Shown here: positions 6,435 through 6,732 of the stretch, piece after piece
How positions within the stretch are numbered: position 1 is the first letter of the stretch
How the letters are laid out: each line of letters begins with the position of its first letter
NCBI GenBank assembly: GCA_016177145.1
Contig: JACOVV010000111.1
Location: forward strand, 1 to 6,732
Origin: Candidatus Omnitrophota bacterium
Lineage (GTDB): Bacteria > Omnitrophota > Gorgyraeia > JACOVV01
Length of the DNA: 6,732 nt
Direction: 5' to 3'
Position numbers and translations under genes: made by a program
The notes under the pieces: model-generated
What the model was told of the DNA's origin: nothing
The model's database searches: none
Seen by the model: only the letters and a program-made list of their open reading frames with translations

Positions 6435-6732
6435 ATACCGATAAGATAGCCGTTAGGATAGCGACGGTTTTTGGAGCCGGTTATGTTCCCGGCGCGCCGG
6501 GAACCGTCGGCAGCATCATCGGATTGATGTTGTACGTTCTGGCTTCGACTGCCGGCGGCGAATCGGCGGTCGCCACAGGGCTCGCCTGGCTGATCGTGTT
6601 CGCAGTGTGGAGCAGCGGGCAAGCCGCCCGGAAACTGGGTGAGAAAGATCCCGCCTGTATTGTCGTGGATGAAGTCGTGGGAATGTGGGTGGCTTTATTA
6701 GGGACTCACAGCCACGGCCCGATGCTCCTGGC
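6431..6732 (+). CDS. pgpA: Phosphatidylglycerophosphatase A, N-terminal part (cut by window end)
   Basis: PgpA removes the phosphate from phosphatidylglycerophosphate, giving phosphatidylglycerol directly after PgsA. From GTG 6431 the frame is open for 100 codons to the window edge. It carries the family signatures FGAGYVPGAPGTVGSIIGL (14-32), EKDPACIVVDEVVGMW (71-86) with the acidic residues E71, D73, D80 and E81, and hydrophobic stretches at about 28-40 and 50-60. The GTG overlaps the pgsA TGA by 4 bp (GTGA). No earlier start is needed, because the family motif begins about 10 residues in, and no strong ribosome-binding site is visible, so coupling to pgsA translation is likely. The C-terminal part, normally about 50-70 further residues, is outside the window. 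Confidence 0.92.
   Translation, partial: MNTDKIAVRIATVFGAGYVPGAPGTVGSIIGLMLYVLASTAGGESAVATGLAWLIVFAVWSSGQAARKLGEKDPACIVVDEVVGMWVALLGTHSHGPMLL

Overview
The window is a tightly packed stretch of bacterial chromosome. Every gene lies on the + strand and there is no gene-free gap longer than 24 bp. The layout is: the tail of an unidentified gene (to 77); a short cyclodeaminase/cyclohydrolase-family protein (58-540); folD (542-1411); an SpoIIIE/FtsK-type DNA translocase (1415-3682); a RodZ-like HTH/membrane/DUF4115 protein (3679-4428); rimO (4453-5850); pgsA (5847-6434); and the first 100 codons of pgpA (6431 to the window end). Start/stop overlaps (ATGA at ftsK/rodZ and rimO/pgsA, GTGA at pgsA/pgpA) and gaps of 1 and 3 bp around folD point to one translationally coupled operon. 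I see no promoter, intrinsic terminator, RNA gene, transposon or CRISPR array.

The order ftsK-rodZ-rimO-pgsA is a conserved housekeeping neighbourhood in many bacteria, where it often continues into cinA and recA. A cyclohydrolase-family gene just before folD, pgpA directly after pgsA, and moderate GC suggest an uncultured, probably anaerobic lineage such as Omnitrophota or a relative. This placement is inference from gene order and general protein character; no 16S or marker comparison was possible.

Functionally there are three groups. The first is folate one-carbon chemistry: a cyclohydrolase-like protein next to a FolD with altered catalytic residues. The second is cell division and shape: FtsK for chromosome segregation, RodZ for morphogenesis. 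The third is ribosome modification (RimO) plus the two consecutive steps that make phosphatidylglycerol (PgsA, then PgpA).

Two observations stand out. (1) FolD has Gln at the position of the catalytic Lys54 of E. coli FolD and His at that of Gln98. This predicts a dehydrogenase without cyclohydrolase activity, and the neighbour belongs to the family that contains stand-alone methenyl-THF cyclohydrolases. That neighbour is itself short and unusually basic, so the pair deserves testing. (2) A GGAAAGT-type heptamer repeat occurs twice. One copy fills the rodZ-rimO gap and supplies the ribosome-binding site and GTG start of rimO. The other lies inside rimO and encodes an extra loop in its TRAM domain.
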